64,000 nucleotides of DNA from Clostridiales bacterium. Its GTDB lineage: Bacteria; Bacillota; Clostridia; Oscillospirales; Oscillospiraceae. The DNA is taken from the NCBI GenBank assembly GCA_012521555.1, contig JAAYMC010000052.1, positions 1 through 64,000 of the forward strand, written 5' to 3'. Each line of letters opens with the position of its first letter. The first letter of the stretch is position 1. The notes under the pieces are model-generated. The model saw nothing but the letters and a program-made list of their open reading frames with translations, did not search any database and was not told the DNA's origin. Made by a program: the position numbers and the translations under genes. Positions 38,859-48,304 of this stretch are shown here, piece by piece.

Positions 38859-40055
38859 TTACCCGGCCTTCGTGATGGGTATATCGCGCGAGACGGACAG
38901 GATAATCCCCATCTCGGCCATCTGAATGAGAAGCGCCGTGCCGCCGTAGCTGAAAAACGGCAGCGAAATGCCCGTGCTGGGCAGGAGGTTCGTCACGACG
39001 GCGACGTTGAGGAACACCTGCAGGGCTAAAAGGCCGGTGATGCCCGTCACGACGAGCGAGCTGAAGCGGTCCTTGGCGTGCAGGGCAAGCCAGAAGCCGC
39101 GGATAATCAAAAGTGCGAACAAAAGGAGGATCAAAACGGCGCCGACGAAGCCGAGCTCCTCGCACACGACGGAGAAGATATAGTCGTTGTGCTCCATCGG
39201 CAGGTAGAGGTACTTCTGCCGTCCGTGGCCGAGCCCGAGGCCCATGAGGCCGCCGGAGCCGATGGCGTAGAGCGACTGCATGATCTGGTAGCCGGTGTTG
39301 CTCGAGTCGGCCTCCGGGTTGCGCCACGCCGAGATGCGCGCGCCGGCGTATCCGAGCTGGCTGACCGCGAGGTACCCCACGGCGGCGACGGCGATGGCCG
39401 CCACGGCAAACCATCTCAGGCGCGTCCCGCCGGCGAACATCATGATGGCGGCGATGCCGATAATGATGACCGACGCGGACAGGTGCGGCTCCAAAATGAG
39501 CAGCCCCACGAGCACGACGACCGTCACAGCAAAGGGGAGGACGCCGTACTTAAACGTCTTCATCTTGTCTTTAAAAGTGCAAATCATCGAGGCGAAGAAC
39601 AGCACCTCGGCGAGCTTGGCGATTTCAGACGGCTGGAACGTGGTGAAGCCGAGGTCAATCCACCGCCGCGCGCCGTTTTCCTCGACGCCGATAATCGGCA
39701 CGACGGCCAGCAGCAGCACGGCGAGAATCATCAGGTGCAGCGAAAAGCGGCGGAACAGCGAGACGGGAAAGCGCGAGATGACCATCATGACGAACACGCC
39801 GAGCGTGGCGAAAACGAGCTGGCGGATGAAGTATTTCATCGGGTCGCCCGTCGTGTAATACGCGCGGGCGAAGCTCGCCGACAAAACCATGATGACGCCG
39901 ATGGTGAGGATGACGAGCGTGAGAACCAAAAAAGGCAGGTCGACGCCGCCGCGGCGCACCTGGACCTCCGGCAGCTCGACCGGTCCCGGCTTGCCGCCTT
40001 CGAGCACGGTGAAGTTGGCCGTCGGCGATGCGTACGTGCGTTGCGTTCTCTGCAT
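38859..40055 (-). CDS. ftsW: FtsW/SpoVE-family SEDS glycosyltransferase
   Basis: SEDS TM pattern; GARRWIDLGFTTFQPSEIAKLA; SLYAIGSGGLMGLGLGHGRQKYLYLPMEHNDYIFSVVCEELGFVGA; start at ATG 40055 after GGAGG. Confidence 0.92.
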   Translation of the reverse strand: MQRTQRTYASPTANFTVLEGGKPGPVELPEVQVRRGGVDLPFLVLTLVILTIGVIMVLSASFARAYYTTGDPMKYFIRQLVFATLGVFVMMVISRFPVSLFRRFSLHLMILAVLLLAVVPIIGVEENGARRWIDLGFTTFQPSEIAKLAEVLFFASMICTFKDKMKTFKYGVLPFAVTVVVLVGLLILEPHLSASVIIIGIAAIMMFAGGTRLRWFAVAAIAVAAVGYLAVSQLGYAGARISAWRNPEADSSNTGYQIMQSLYAIGSGGLMGLGLGHGRQKYLYLPMEHNDYIFSVVCEELGFVGAVLILLLFALLIIRGFWLALHAKDRFSSLVVTGITGLLALQVFLNVAVVTNLLPSTGISLPFFSYGGTALLIQMAEMGIILSVSRDIPITKAG

Positions 40056-40097
40056 GGTCCCGCCTCCTTTTTTGCGATATGGGTTAAGCACGGCGCG

Positions 40098-41093
40098 TTA
40101 CGGCACCGCGTAGCGCCCAGCCACCGAGAAGAAGGAAATCACGGCAAACAGGAGCGACACGCCGGAGAAAACGAAAAAGAGCTTGTATTCGCTCCAGCCG
40201 CACATTTCAAAATGGTGGTGCAGCGGCGCCATCTTAAAGACGCGCTTGCCTTTGGTGAGCTTGAAATACGTCACCTGGATGATGTCCGAGAGCGTCTCGG
40301 CGATGTACACCACGCCGAGGGGGACTAAAATGAGCGGAACATCGAGCGCGAAGGCCATCGCGCAGACCATCCCGCCGAGAAACAGCGAGCCCGTGTCGCC
40401 CATAAAGACGCGCGCGGGGTAGAAGTTAAACAGCAGAAAGCCGAAAAGCGCCCCGCACATCGCCGCCGCCAGGACGCCGATGTGCACCGCGCCCCACAGC
40501 GAGGCCACGGCGCAAAAGCACGCGGCGACGGGGATGGTCACGCCCGTGGCCAGCCCGTCGGCCCCGTCGGTGATGTTGACGGCGTTGACGGTGGCGACGA
40601 TGATAAATGCCGCGAGGACGAGGTACGCCGGCTCCGATATCGGGACGGTAACGTTAAAAAACGGGATATACAGGTTCGGCGTGAGATGCCCGGTAAACCT
40701 GAGCAGGAGCACGAACACGATGGCGACGACAAGCTGCAGTATGAACTTTTGCGACGCCGTCAGTCCCAGGTTCTGCTTTTTCAGAAGCTTTTGAAAATCG
40801 TCGAGGAAGCCGATGGCGGCGAAAAACAGCGCGAAGATATACACAAACAGGTGGCTGAGCTCCCCCTCCAGCATTTCGGGGTAGCCGACGGCAAGGAGCG
40901 CCGCCAGAATCCCGACGATAAACATAAGTCCGCCCATCGTCGGCGTTCCCTCTTTTTTGCGGTGCCATGAGGGCCCGATTTCCAGAATAGACTGCCCCGC
41001 CTTTTTGCGCCGCAAAAACGGGATCAGCACAAGGCCAAACAGGGCTGTCACGCCCAGCGCCGCGACGAAGGCGGTGATATAGCGTACAATCAT
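40098..41093 (-). CDS. mraY: Phospho-N-acetylmuramoyl-pentapeptide-transferase
   Basis: GTPTMGGLMFI, GFLDDFQKLLKKQNLGL, NITDGADGLATG, FMGDTGSLFLGG, MAPLHHHFE. Confidence 0.97.
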   Translation of the reverse strand: MIVRYITAFVAALGVTALFGLVLIPFLRRKKAGQSILEIGPSWHRKKEGTPTMGGLMFIVGILAALLAVGYPEMLEGELSHLFVYIFALFFAAIGFLDDFQKLLKKQNLGLTASQKFILQLVVAIVFVLLLRFTGHLTPNLYIPFFNVTVPISEPAYLVLAAFIIVATVNAVNITDGADGLATGVTIPVAACFCAVASLWGAVHIGVLAAAMCGALFGFLLFNFYPARVFMGDTGSLFLGGMVCAMAFALDVPLILVPLGVVYIAETLSDIIQVTYFKLTKGKRVFKMAPLHHHFEMCGWSEYKLFFVFSGVSLLFAVISFFSVAGRYAVP

Positions 41094-41118
41094 GGTGTTT
41101 GTTCTCCCAGGCTCAGTT

Positions 41119-42573
41119 TCAGTGCGGCATCTTTACGCCGAGATGCTCGAAGACCACTTCGCGCTCGTCGAAATGGTGTTTTTCGCGCCCGATAATCTGG
41201 TACGTCTCGTGGCCCTTGCCCGCCAGAACGATCAGGTCGTCCTTTTGCGCCGTGTCGAGCGCGTAGGCGATGGCCTCGCGCCTGTTTTCGATGACGGTGT
41301 ACCGCGATTTCGGCGCCGACACGCCCTTTAGGATGTCCTCGATAATCCTGCCCGGCTCTTCCGTACGCGGATTGTCCGAGGTGATGATGGTAAAGTCCGC
41401 AAGGCGCGTGGCGATCTCGCCCATAACAGGCCGCTTCGTCGGATCCCTGTCGCCGCCGCAGCCGAACAGGCACACAAGCCGCCCCTTCGTCAGCTCCCGG
41501 CACGTCTCCAGGACTTTTTGCAGCGCGTCGGGCGTGTGGGCGTAGTCGATGATAACGGTAAAGTCCCGCCCCGTCGGCACGACTTCCATGCGCCCCTTCA
41601 CGCCGCGGCAGTTTTTCAGGGCCCTGACAGCGCACTGCAGGTCAATCCCCAGCTGCGAGGCCGCCGTGACGGCGGCGAGGGCGTTTTGCACCGTAAAGCG
41701 GGAGGGGATGCCCACTTCCACGTCGATGAGCAGACCGATTGTCAGGACGCAAAACTCCACCTTGTCGGCCGAGAGCTTGATGCGCTTGGCCACGATGTCG
41801 GCGGTCACGTCGTGCTCGGAGAATGTCTTGACGGGGCATTTGGCGTTTTCAATGAGATACTGCGCGTGCGGGTCGTCGAGATTGATGACGCCCTTTTTCG
41901 ACTGCGAAAACAGGAGCGATTTCGCTTTGAGGTACTCCTCCATCGTCTTGTGGAAGTCGAGGTGGTCCTGCGTGAGGTTTGTGAACACGCCGACTTCGTA
42001 CTCGATGCCGTAGACGCGGTCGAGCGCGAGGGCGTGGGAGGAGACTTCCATCACGACCCACTTGCAGCCGGCGTCCGCCATGCGGCGGAGAAGGTGCTGC
42101 AGGTCGTAAGACTCGGGCGAGGTGCGCGAGGCCTCCTCCTCGACGTCGCCGAAGACGTTGGCGTTCGTCCCGATGAGGCCGACCATGTCGCCCGTGCACG
42201 TTTCGATGATGGTCTTGATAAGATGGGTCGTCGTCGTCTTCCCGTTCGTGCCGGTGACGCCGACGATCTTCAGCTCCTTTGCCGGGTGGCCGAACCACGC
42301 GGCGGAGAGGATCGCCAGGGCGCGCCGCGCGTTTGGGACGAGGATGTACGGGACGTCGATTTCCGGCTTCTCCTCGCATACTACGCAGCGGGCACCGGCT
42401 TTGACAGCTGCCGGAATATAGCGGTGCCCGTCCGTCTCAAAGCCGCGGATGGCGACGAACACTTCCCCCTCCTTCGTCCGCCGCGAGTCGAAGCTCACTC
42501 CCGTGACGTCAAGCTCTGGGTCGGCGTGGCTTTGGAGAATATCCAGTCCGGCTGTCAGCTCTCCCAGCTTCAT
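41119..42573 (-). CDS. murE: UDP-MurNAc-tripeptide synthetase (meso-DAP-adding type)
   Basis: VTGTNGKTTTTHL; MEVSSHALALDRV; SDNPRTEEP (DNPR motif of meso-DAP-specific MurE). Confidence 0.95.
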   Translation of the reverse strand: MKLGELTAGLDILQSHADPELDVTGVSFDSRRTKEGEVFVAIRGFETDGHRYIPAAVKAGARCVVCEEKPEIDVPYILVPNARRALAILSAAWFGHPAKELKIVGVTGTNGKTTTTHLIKTIIETCTGDMVGLIGTNANVFGDVEEEASRTSPESYDLQHLLRRMADAGCKWVVMEVSSHALALDRVYGIEYEVGVFTNLTQDHLDFHKTMEEYLKAKSLLFSQSKKGVINLDDPHAQYLIENAKCPVKTFSEHDVTADIVAKRIKLSADKVEFCVLTIGLLIDVEVGIPSRFTVQNALAAVTAASQLGIDLQCAVRALKNCRGVKGRMEVVPTGRDFTVIIDYAHTPDALQKVLETCRELTKGRLVCLFGCGGDRDPTKRPVMGEIATRLADFTIITSDNPRTEEPGRIIEDILKGVSAPKSRYTVIENRREAIAYALDTAQKDDLIVLAGKGHETYQIIGREKHHFDEREVVFEHLGVKMPH

Positions 42574-42604
42574 TGTGCGTACCTCCGTGTTGCCGCTTTT
42601 GCAA

Positions 42605-44911
42605 TTAGTAGAATCCGAGAATGGTCGGGTCGACGAGCGTCACGCTGATGATCGTCCCGGCGGCCACTTCCTCCCCGCTCGGAATCGACTGCGTGGAGAC
42701 GACCGCTTTGTCGGTCCTGACGAGCGCCCCGCTGGAGCGGACGAACAGCCCGAGTTTCTCCAGCTGCGCGCGCACTTCGGACAGGCGCTTGCCGTAGAGG
42801 TTCGGGACCGTCACGGTGCCAGTTGGCTTTTCCGCGCCGGCGTACAGGATGACCGTGCTGCCCGGCGAGACGACGGCGTTGGCGCCGGGGAGCTGGTCTG
42901 TCACCGTGTCGCCGTCTCCGACGACCTTAAACTTCAGGCCCTGCGACTGCAGGAGCGCTTTCGCTTCGTCCACCGTCCTGCCCGTGACCTTGGGAACGGA
43001 GACGTCCAGAACGGCCTTCTCCTCCTCCGTATACACCGGCTCCACGCCGAGATACGGAAGGACTTCGGAGAGGATGTTGCCGACGACGGGCGCGGCCATG
43101 TTGCCGCCGCTGATGTAAATGCCCGACTTGCGGCTGGGGTTGTCGAGGATGAGGAGGACCGCGATCTGCGGGTCGTCCATCGGCGCGATGCCGAGGAACG
43201 AGACGATGTACTCCTTCTCGCCCTCGTTTCTCAGGTCCTGCGCGACTTTTTCGCTCGTGCCCGTCTTGCCGCCGACGCGGTATCCCGGGACGTAGGCGTT
43301 CTTGCCCGTTCCTTCGTCCTCGCAGACGATGGACTCGAGGATTTCGCGGATCTGGCGCGACGTGTTTTCGCTGATGACCTGCCGCACCACCGTCGGCTGA
43401 TTGACGACTTCCGCCGTCCCGTCGGCGGGGTTTGTAATCTCCTTGACGATATACGGCTTCATGAGCTTGCCGCCGTTGACCGTGGCGGACACGGCCATAA
43501 CCAGCTGGATGGGGGTGATATTAAAAGTCTGCCCAAAAGAAGCCGCCGCTAGCTGCGAAAGGTTCTTTTTGTCCTCAAAAGTTTTCTTCGGCCACCAGAT
43601 GCTGCCGCTCTCGCCGGGCAGGTCGATGCCCGTCTTGTCAAAGAAGCCGAACGCCTCGACGTACTCGTAGAACTTCTCCGCGCCGACGCGCAGCCCGATG
43701 TTGACGAGCGCCACGTTGCACGAGTGCTGCATCGCCTGCTTGAGCGTCTGGCTGCCGTGGCCCTGCGTCCTCCAGCACTTGACGGGCGTGGTGCGCCCGA
43801 GCACGGGGACGGAGCCGCCGCAGTAGAACGTGTCGCTGGGGCTGACGACGTTCTCCTCCAGCGCCATGGCGAGCGTAATAATCTTAAAGACGGAGCCCGG
43901 CTCGTACGTGTCGGCAATCGCCTTGTTGCGCCACTGCTCAACGCGCGCGGCCCGCAGCTTCTCGCTGTACTCCTCCTCGTCGGTGATGGCGGACAGTTCC
44001 TCCTGCTTTTCCACGCTGATGGCCAGGTAGTTGTTCGGGTCGAAATTGCCGTAGCTAGCGAGGGCCAGAATCTCGCCCGTCGTCGGGCGCACGGCGATGC
44101 ACGCCCCGCCGTTTTGCACGTCGTAGTCCTTAATCGCCTGGGCGAGGTACTTTTCCACGTAGAACTGGATGGTCGAGTCAATGGTCAGGGTGACGTCCTT
44201 GCCGTCCTGCGCGTCGTAGTAGTCCTCGAAGTCGGTAAAGAGCATGTCGGTGCCCTTGGCGTTTTTCAGCCGGATGATGCGCCCGTTGACGCCTTCCAGA
44301 TAGGAGTTGTATTTAAGCTCCAGCCCCTCGAGACCCTTGTTCTCCGTGCCCACGAAGCCGAGGACGTGGCTGGCGAGCGTCCCGTAGGGGTAGTAGCGCT
44401 TGCTGTCCGGCTCGAGGTGGACGGATTTGATCTTGTTCTCCTTGATAAACTGGCGCACCTGCGCGGCGACGTCGCTTTCGATCTTCGTCTTGATGGTCTT
44501 GTACCAGGACTTGGTGTCCTCCATCTTCGTAAGAATCCCCTGCTTGTCGACGCCGAGGATCTCCGAGAGCTTCGAGGCGATAAGCTCCTTGTCCTCCTTG
44601 TACAGGTTCATCTCGTACGGGCTGATGAACACCGTCTCGACCGACGCGCTCATCGCGAGCACGTTTCCGTTGCGGTCGTAAATCGTCCCGCGCGACGCCG
44701 TCACGACGGACTGGCGCGTCTGCTGCTCAACGGCAAGCTGCTCGTAATAGTCGTGCTTGACAATCTGGATATCGTACAGCTTCCAGATAAGAACGGCAAA
44801 CGCCACAACACCGCACATTGTCATCAAGATCAATGTGCGGCGCAAAATCATCGTATTGGGGCGCAAGGCGGCCTTACCCGTGCGCGCCCTTCCGCTACCA
44901 ACGCTTGACAT
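42605..44911 (-). CDS. Class B penicillin-binding protein with two PASTA domains (SpoVD/FtsI type)
   Basis: YEPGSVFKI active-site region, KTGTSEK motif, two C-terminal PASTA repeats (VSVPKVTGRTVDEAKALLQSQGL; VTVPNLYGKRLSEVRAQLEKLGL). Confidence 0.92.
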   Translation of the reverse strand: MSSVGSGRARTGKAALRPNTMILRRTLILMTMCGVVAFAVLIWKLYDIQIVKHDYYEQLAVEQQTRQSVVTASRGTIYDRNGNVLAMSASVETVFISPYEMNLYKEDKELIASKLSEILGVDKQGILTKMEDTKSWYKTIKTKIESDVAAQVRQFIKENKIKSVHLEPDSKRYYPYGTLASHVLGFVGTENKGLEGLELKYNSYLEGVNGRIIRLKNAKGTDMLFTDFEDYYDAQDGKDVTLTIDSTIQFYVEKYLAQAIKDYDVQNGGACIAVRPTTGEILALASYGNFDPNNYLAISVEKQEELSAITDEEEYSEKLRAARVEQWRNKAIADTYEPGSVFKIITLAMALEENVVSPSDTFYCGGSVPVLGRTTPVKCWRTQGHGSQTLKQAMQHSCNVALVNIGLRVGAEKFYEYVEAFGFFDKTGIDLPGESGSIWWPKKTFEDKKNLSQLAAASFGQTFNITPIQLVMAVSATVNGGKLMKPYIVKEITNPADGTAEVVNQPTVVRQVISENTSRQIREILESIVCEDEGTGKNAYVPGYRVGGKTGTSEKVAQDLRNEGEKEYIVSFLGIAPMDDPQIAVLLILDNPSRKSGIYISGGNMAAPVVGNILSEVLPYLGVEPVYTEEEKAVLDVSVPKVTGRTVDEAKALLQSQGLKFKVVGDGDTVTDQLPGANAVVSPGSTVILYAGAEKPTGTVTVPNLYGKRLSEVRAQLEKLGLFVRSSGALVRTDKAVVSTQSIPSGEEVAAGTIISVTLVDPTILGFY

Positions 44912-44963
44912 TTGCGGCCCCTCCAGAACTTAAGACAAACCTGGTTTCAGTCAAAACAGTATA

Positions 44964-45536
44964 TTATTTGCCTGTTTTGAAATATGCCAGAACGGACGAG
45001 ATAAACGCGGACAGCCGGCTCTGCTCCGGCGCGTTTTCCGCGACGACCTGCGCCCTGTCCAGGGCGGGGGCCTGTATGGTGCCGGCGCGGCTGGTGCTCG
45101 CGGGCTTTGTCATCCCGAGCACGTTCGTGGCGTAGTCCTCCACGCGTGTGACGTCGAAGGCGTCTTCGTATTCGATGCGGAGGCGGCGTTCTAGTTCTGT
45201 GAGCTCCTGCAGCTGCGCCTGCAGCTGGACCGCTTCGCTGCGGACTTCTTCATACCGGATCTGGAGCAAAAGCACAAACACAAGCATGACGGCGACGGTC
45301 ATAAATCCGAACACCGCGAAAAGAGACACGCCATGGCCCCTTTTCTCTTTCGGCGCGACGCGGGGTGCCGGCTTCGGCGCTGCCTGAGGCTTCGGGCGGC
45401 GCTGGGGAGCCTGTCTCGGGCGTCTCGGCTGCTCCGCCGGCACGGCGGCGCCGTAGCGGGCATAATACCGGGGGTCAAGCGCGCTTGTTCCGCTGACGGC
45501 TTTCGCCGCGTAATGCGCCTGCGTCCTTCTGGCCAT
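44964..45536 (-). CDS. ftsL: FtsL-like septum protein with Pro/Arg/Lys-rich N-terminus
   Basis: Single TM followed by a coiled coil (LQLQAQLQELTELERRLRIEYEDAF...VEDYATNVLGM); position between rsmH and the PBP gene. Confidence 0.75.
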   Translation of the reverse strand: MARRTQAHYAAKAVSGTSALDPRYYARYGAAVPAEQPRRPRQAPQRRPKPQAAPKPAPRVAPKEKRGHGVSLFAVFGFMTVAVMLVFVLLLQIRYEEVRSEAVQLQAQLQELTELERRLRIEYEDAFDVTRVEDYATNVLGMTKPASTSRAGTIQAPALDRAQVVAENAPEQSRLSAFISSVLAYFKTGK

Positions 45537-45569
45537 AGCGTCCCTTCCTTTCTTTCGTCGGATGTATCT

Positions 45570-46496
45570 CTAAACTCTCTCCGCCACGCGCAGCTTCGCG
45601 CTGCGGGCGCGGGGGTTTGCCTTTATTTCTTCTTCCGTTGGAACAACGGGCTTTTTCGTCACGATGCGGAGCGTCTGCCTAAACCCGCAGACGCACACGG
45701 GAAAGTCCGGCGGGCAGGTACACCCGCGCGCGCGGGCTAAAAACGCCTCCTTCACGAGGCGGTCTTCAAGCGAGTGAAAGCTGATGACGCACAGCCTCCC
45801 GCCGGTGCTGAGCCTGTCCGGCGCCGTCTGGAGCATTTCCCGGATGGCGCCGAGTTCGTCGTTGACGGCGATGCGGACGGCCTGGAACGTCCTTTTCGCC
45901 GGGTGCTGCTTTTCGCGCAGCGCCTTCGCGGGCATCGCCGAGCGGATGACCTCCACGAGCCGGAGCGTCGTCTCAATCGGGGCTTTCTCCCGCTCCCGGC
46001 AGATCCGCGCCGCGATGGACGCGGCGTAGCGCTCCTCCCCGTACTCGCCGATTATCCGGCGCAGCTCGCTCTCCGGCCATGTGTTGACGACGTCGTACGC
46101 CGTAAGGCGCTGCTGCGCGTCCATGCGCATGTCGAGGGGGGCGTCCGCCATGTAGGAAAAGCCTCTTCCGGCGTCGTCGAGCTGCGGGGACGAGACGCCG
46201 AGGTCAAACAGCATCCCGTCGACCTTGTCGATGCCGAGCCGGTCGAGGATGGCGCCGACGTTGCGGAAATCGTCGCAGACGAGCGTGACCTTATCCGCGT
46301 ACGGCGCAAGGATATTCCCGGCGTTTTCAATCGCCGCGGCGTCCTTGTCCACGGCGATGAGCCCGCCGCCTTCAAGCCGGCGCGCGATTTCAAGGGAGTG
46401 GCCGCCGCGGCCGAGCGTGCCGTCGAGATACACGCCGCCGGGTTTTATGGCAAGCGCCTCGATGCACTCTTGCAGCAGGACGGGGATGTGTTCCAT
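45570..46496 (-). CDS. rsmH: 16S rRNA (cytosine1402-N4)-methyltransferase
   Basis: HIPVLLQECIEALAIKPGGVYLDGTLGRGGHS; LFDLGVSSPQLDDAGRGFSYM; ISFHSLEDRLVK. Confidence 0.97.
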   Translation of the reverse strand: MEHIPVLLQECIEALAIKPGGVYLDGTLGRGGHSLEIARRLEGGGLIAVDKDAAAIENAGNILAPYADKVTLVCDDFRNVGAILDRLGIDKVDGMLFDLGVSSPQLDDAGRGFSYMADAPLDMRMDAQQRLTAYDVVNTWPESELRRIIGEYGEERYAASIAARICREREKAPIETTLRLVEVIRSAMPAKALREKQHPAKRTFQAVRIAVNDELGAIREMLQTAPDRLSTGGRLCVISFHSLEDRLVKEAFLARARGCTCPPDFPVCVCGFRQTLRIVTKKPVVPTEEEIKANPRARSAKLRVAERV

Positions 46497-46912
46497 CAGA
46501 AATCAAGCTCCATAAAGACCTTTGCAATATTCTCAGGCGTCGTTTCCTTCGCGTCGACTTCATCCCAGGCGGCCTTATCCCAGATTTCCACGCTGTTGCC
46601 GATGCCGACGATGGCCACGTCCTTCTTCAGGTTGGCAAAGTCGCGCAGCTTCTGCGGCAGCAGGATGCGCCCCTGCGCGTCCAGCTCGCATTTCGCGGCA
46701 TGCGCGAAAATCGGGCGGGCCAGCTTCTGCTCAAGCCGGCTCATGGTGCTGACCTTTTCTTTCATTTTTTCCCAGGTCTCCGCCGAATATGCCGACAGGC
46801 ACGGCTCGGAGGAAATGGTGACGTAAAACGTCTCGCCCAGGTCCTGCCGTAATTTGGCAGGGATGAACAGGCGTCCCTTGGCATCAATGGTGTGCTCATA
46901 GATGCCCGTCAT
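46496..46912 (-). CDS. mraZ: Transcriptional regulator MraZ
   Basis: MTGIYEHTIDAKGRLFIPAKLRQDLG; CELDAQGRILLPQKLRDFA. Confidence 0.97.
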   Translation of the reverse strand: MTGIYEHTIDAKGRLFIPAKLRQDLGETFYVTISSEPCLSAYSAETWEKMKEKVSTMSRLEQKLARPIFAHAAKCELDAQGRILLPQKLRDFANLKKDVAIVGIGNSVEIWDKAAWDEVDAKETTPENIAKVFMELDF

Positions 46913-46944
46913 CCATTTCCCTCCTTTTTCGTGGGATTTTAAAA

Positions 46945-46967
46945 CACTTTAAACCACTATCCCCCAC
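46945..46967 (-). promoter_or_regulatory. Predicted MraZ operator (GTG[G/T]-type repeats at a 10-bp period)
   Basis: Reverse strand GTGGGGGATA GTGGTTTAAA GTGTTTTAAA. Confidence 0.6.
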
Positions 46968-46977
46968 TTATGCCTCA

Positions 46978-47006
46978 ATTATAAGGGCGTGCTCCGGAAA
47001 TTGCAA
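46978..47006 (-). promoter_or_regulatory. Predicted sigma-A promoter of the dcw operon
   Basis: Reverse strand TTGCAA, 17-bp spacer, TATAAT. Confidence 0.75.
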
Positions 47007-47092
47007 GTGCTATTTTCATCGAAAACTCAGTATTTACCAAGATTTCGACACGCTGTGTCTCAGTTTTTGCCATTTCCAGGGAGTGCAACAAA

Positions 47093-47128
47093 AAAGGAGC
47101 TCTCCGGCTTACCGGAGAGCTCCTTTTG
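47093..47128 (-). terminator. Intrinsic terminator (bidirectional-looking)
   Basis: AGGAGCTCTCCGG CTTA CCGGAGAGCTCCT with T-tracts on both strands. Confidence 0.9.
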
Positions 47129-47173
47129 CGGGCTGAAATTTCTGGATTATTTGGTGTTTTTGGGTAAGGAGGG

Positions 47174-47686
47174 CTAATCGTCCATCGGGACGTCGAAGCT
47201 GCTGCTGTCTCCTCCGCGGGGGCGCGACGTGGCCGTTGCGCTGCGGAAGCGGGCGCGCGTTTTGCGGATCTCCTCGAGCGAGGCGGCGAGGGATTCTTCC
47301 GAGCGGCGCATCGCGTCGTCAACGTACTCGCTGGCGGCGCGTTTGAGCTCCGCGGCGGCGGCCTCCGCCTGCGCGATGATCTCGCTTGAGCGCATTTTCG
47401 CCATGCGGATGATTTCCTGCTCCTCGACGAGCTTGCGGGCGCGCTCCTCCGCCGTCTTGCGGATCTGTTCGGCCTCGCGCTTGGCGGCGCTGATGAACTC
47501 GGCGCGCGCCTCCACGAGGCGGCGCGCCTCCGAAAGCTCGATGGGGAAGTTTGTCTTGATTTCATCTATGAGGTCGAGCGCCTTGTCGCGCTCAATGACG
47601 CATTTTTCCGCTCCAAGCGGGATGCCCCATGCCTCGTTGATCATGTTGTAGAGCATTTCAAGCAGCTCTTGCACGCGGTTGCCCAT
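47174..47686 (-). CDS. DivIVA-like / coiled-coil ATPase-subunit-like protein
   Basis: VQELLEMLYNMINEAWGIPLGAEKCVIERDKALDLIDEIKTNFP then a long Ala/Glu/Arg coiled coil; adjacent to coaD. Confidence 0.7.
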   Translation of the reverse strand: MGNRVQELLEMLYNMINEAWGIPLGAEKCVIERDKALDLIDEIKTNFPIELSEARRLVEARAEFISAAKREAEQIRKTAEERARKLVEEQEIIRMAKMRSSEIIAQAEAAAAELKRAASEYVDDAMRRSEESLAASLEEIRKTRARFRSATATSRPRGGDSSSFDVPMDD

Positions 47687-47691
47687 GGGGT

Positions 47692-48177
47692 CTACCTCCT
47701 GCCTTGTACCTTGCTGATGACGTCGTCGATAATCTCCCGCGGGACGAATTCCCGCAGGTCGGCGCCGTACTTGGCCATTTCCTTGACGACGGTGGAGCTT
47801 AAATAGGTGTATTTCTCACTGGAGGCGAGGAAGAGCGTATCGATGCTCGGGTCAATTTTCCTGTTTGCCAGCGCCATCTGAAACTCCCAGTCGAAGTCGG
47901 ACACAGCCCGCAGGCCCTTGACGATGACGGTAGCGCCCTTGCTGCGGACGTATTCGACCAAAAGCCCGTCTGACGATTCGACGACGACGTTCGGGTAATG
48001 GCGCACGCAGCGCTCGATGAGCTCCACGCGCTCTTCACGGGAAAACAGCGGCGTCTTTGCCGAGTTTGTCATGACGCACACATAAAGTGTGTCAAAAATC
48101 TCCGCGGCGCGGCGGATGATGTTGAGGTGGCCCAGCGTGATCGGGTCAAAACTGCCGGGATAGACGGCTGATTTCAT
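47692..48177 (-). CDS. coaD: Pantetheine-phosphate adenylyltransferase
   Basis: MKSAVYPGSFDPITLGHLNIIRRA; YLSSTVVKEMAKYGADLREFVP. Confidence 0.95.
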   Translation of the reverse strand: MKSAVYPGSFDPITLGHLNIIRRAAEIFDTLYVCVMTNSAKTPLFSREERVELIERCVRHYPNVVVESSDGLLVEYVRSKGATVIVKGLRAVSDFDWEFQMALANRKIDPSIDTLFLASSEKYTYLSSTVVKEMAKYGADLREFVPREIIDDVISKVQGRR

Positions 48178-48304
48178 ATTCACTCCATGCCGCCGCACAG
48201 GCAATATCACGCGATACGCAGCGCCATACTCTCCCGTGCGGCCTGCCGCTTTGCGGCAAGCGGCGTGCCAAATATGTGCGGCGGGCCGTTCCCGCCATAA
48301 AAAA

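Noticed and set aside
39078-40328. 416-aa plus-strand ORF opposite ftsW/mraY
   Set aside because: Same antisense-to-membrane-protein artefact; spans two genes and their gap.
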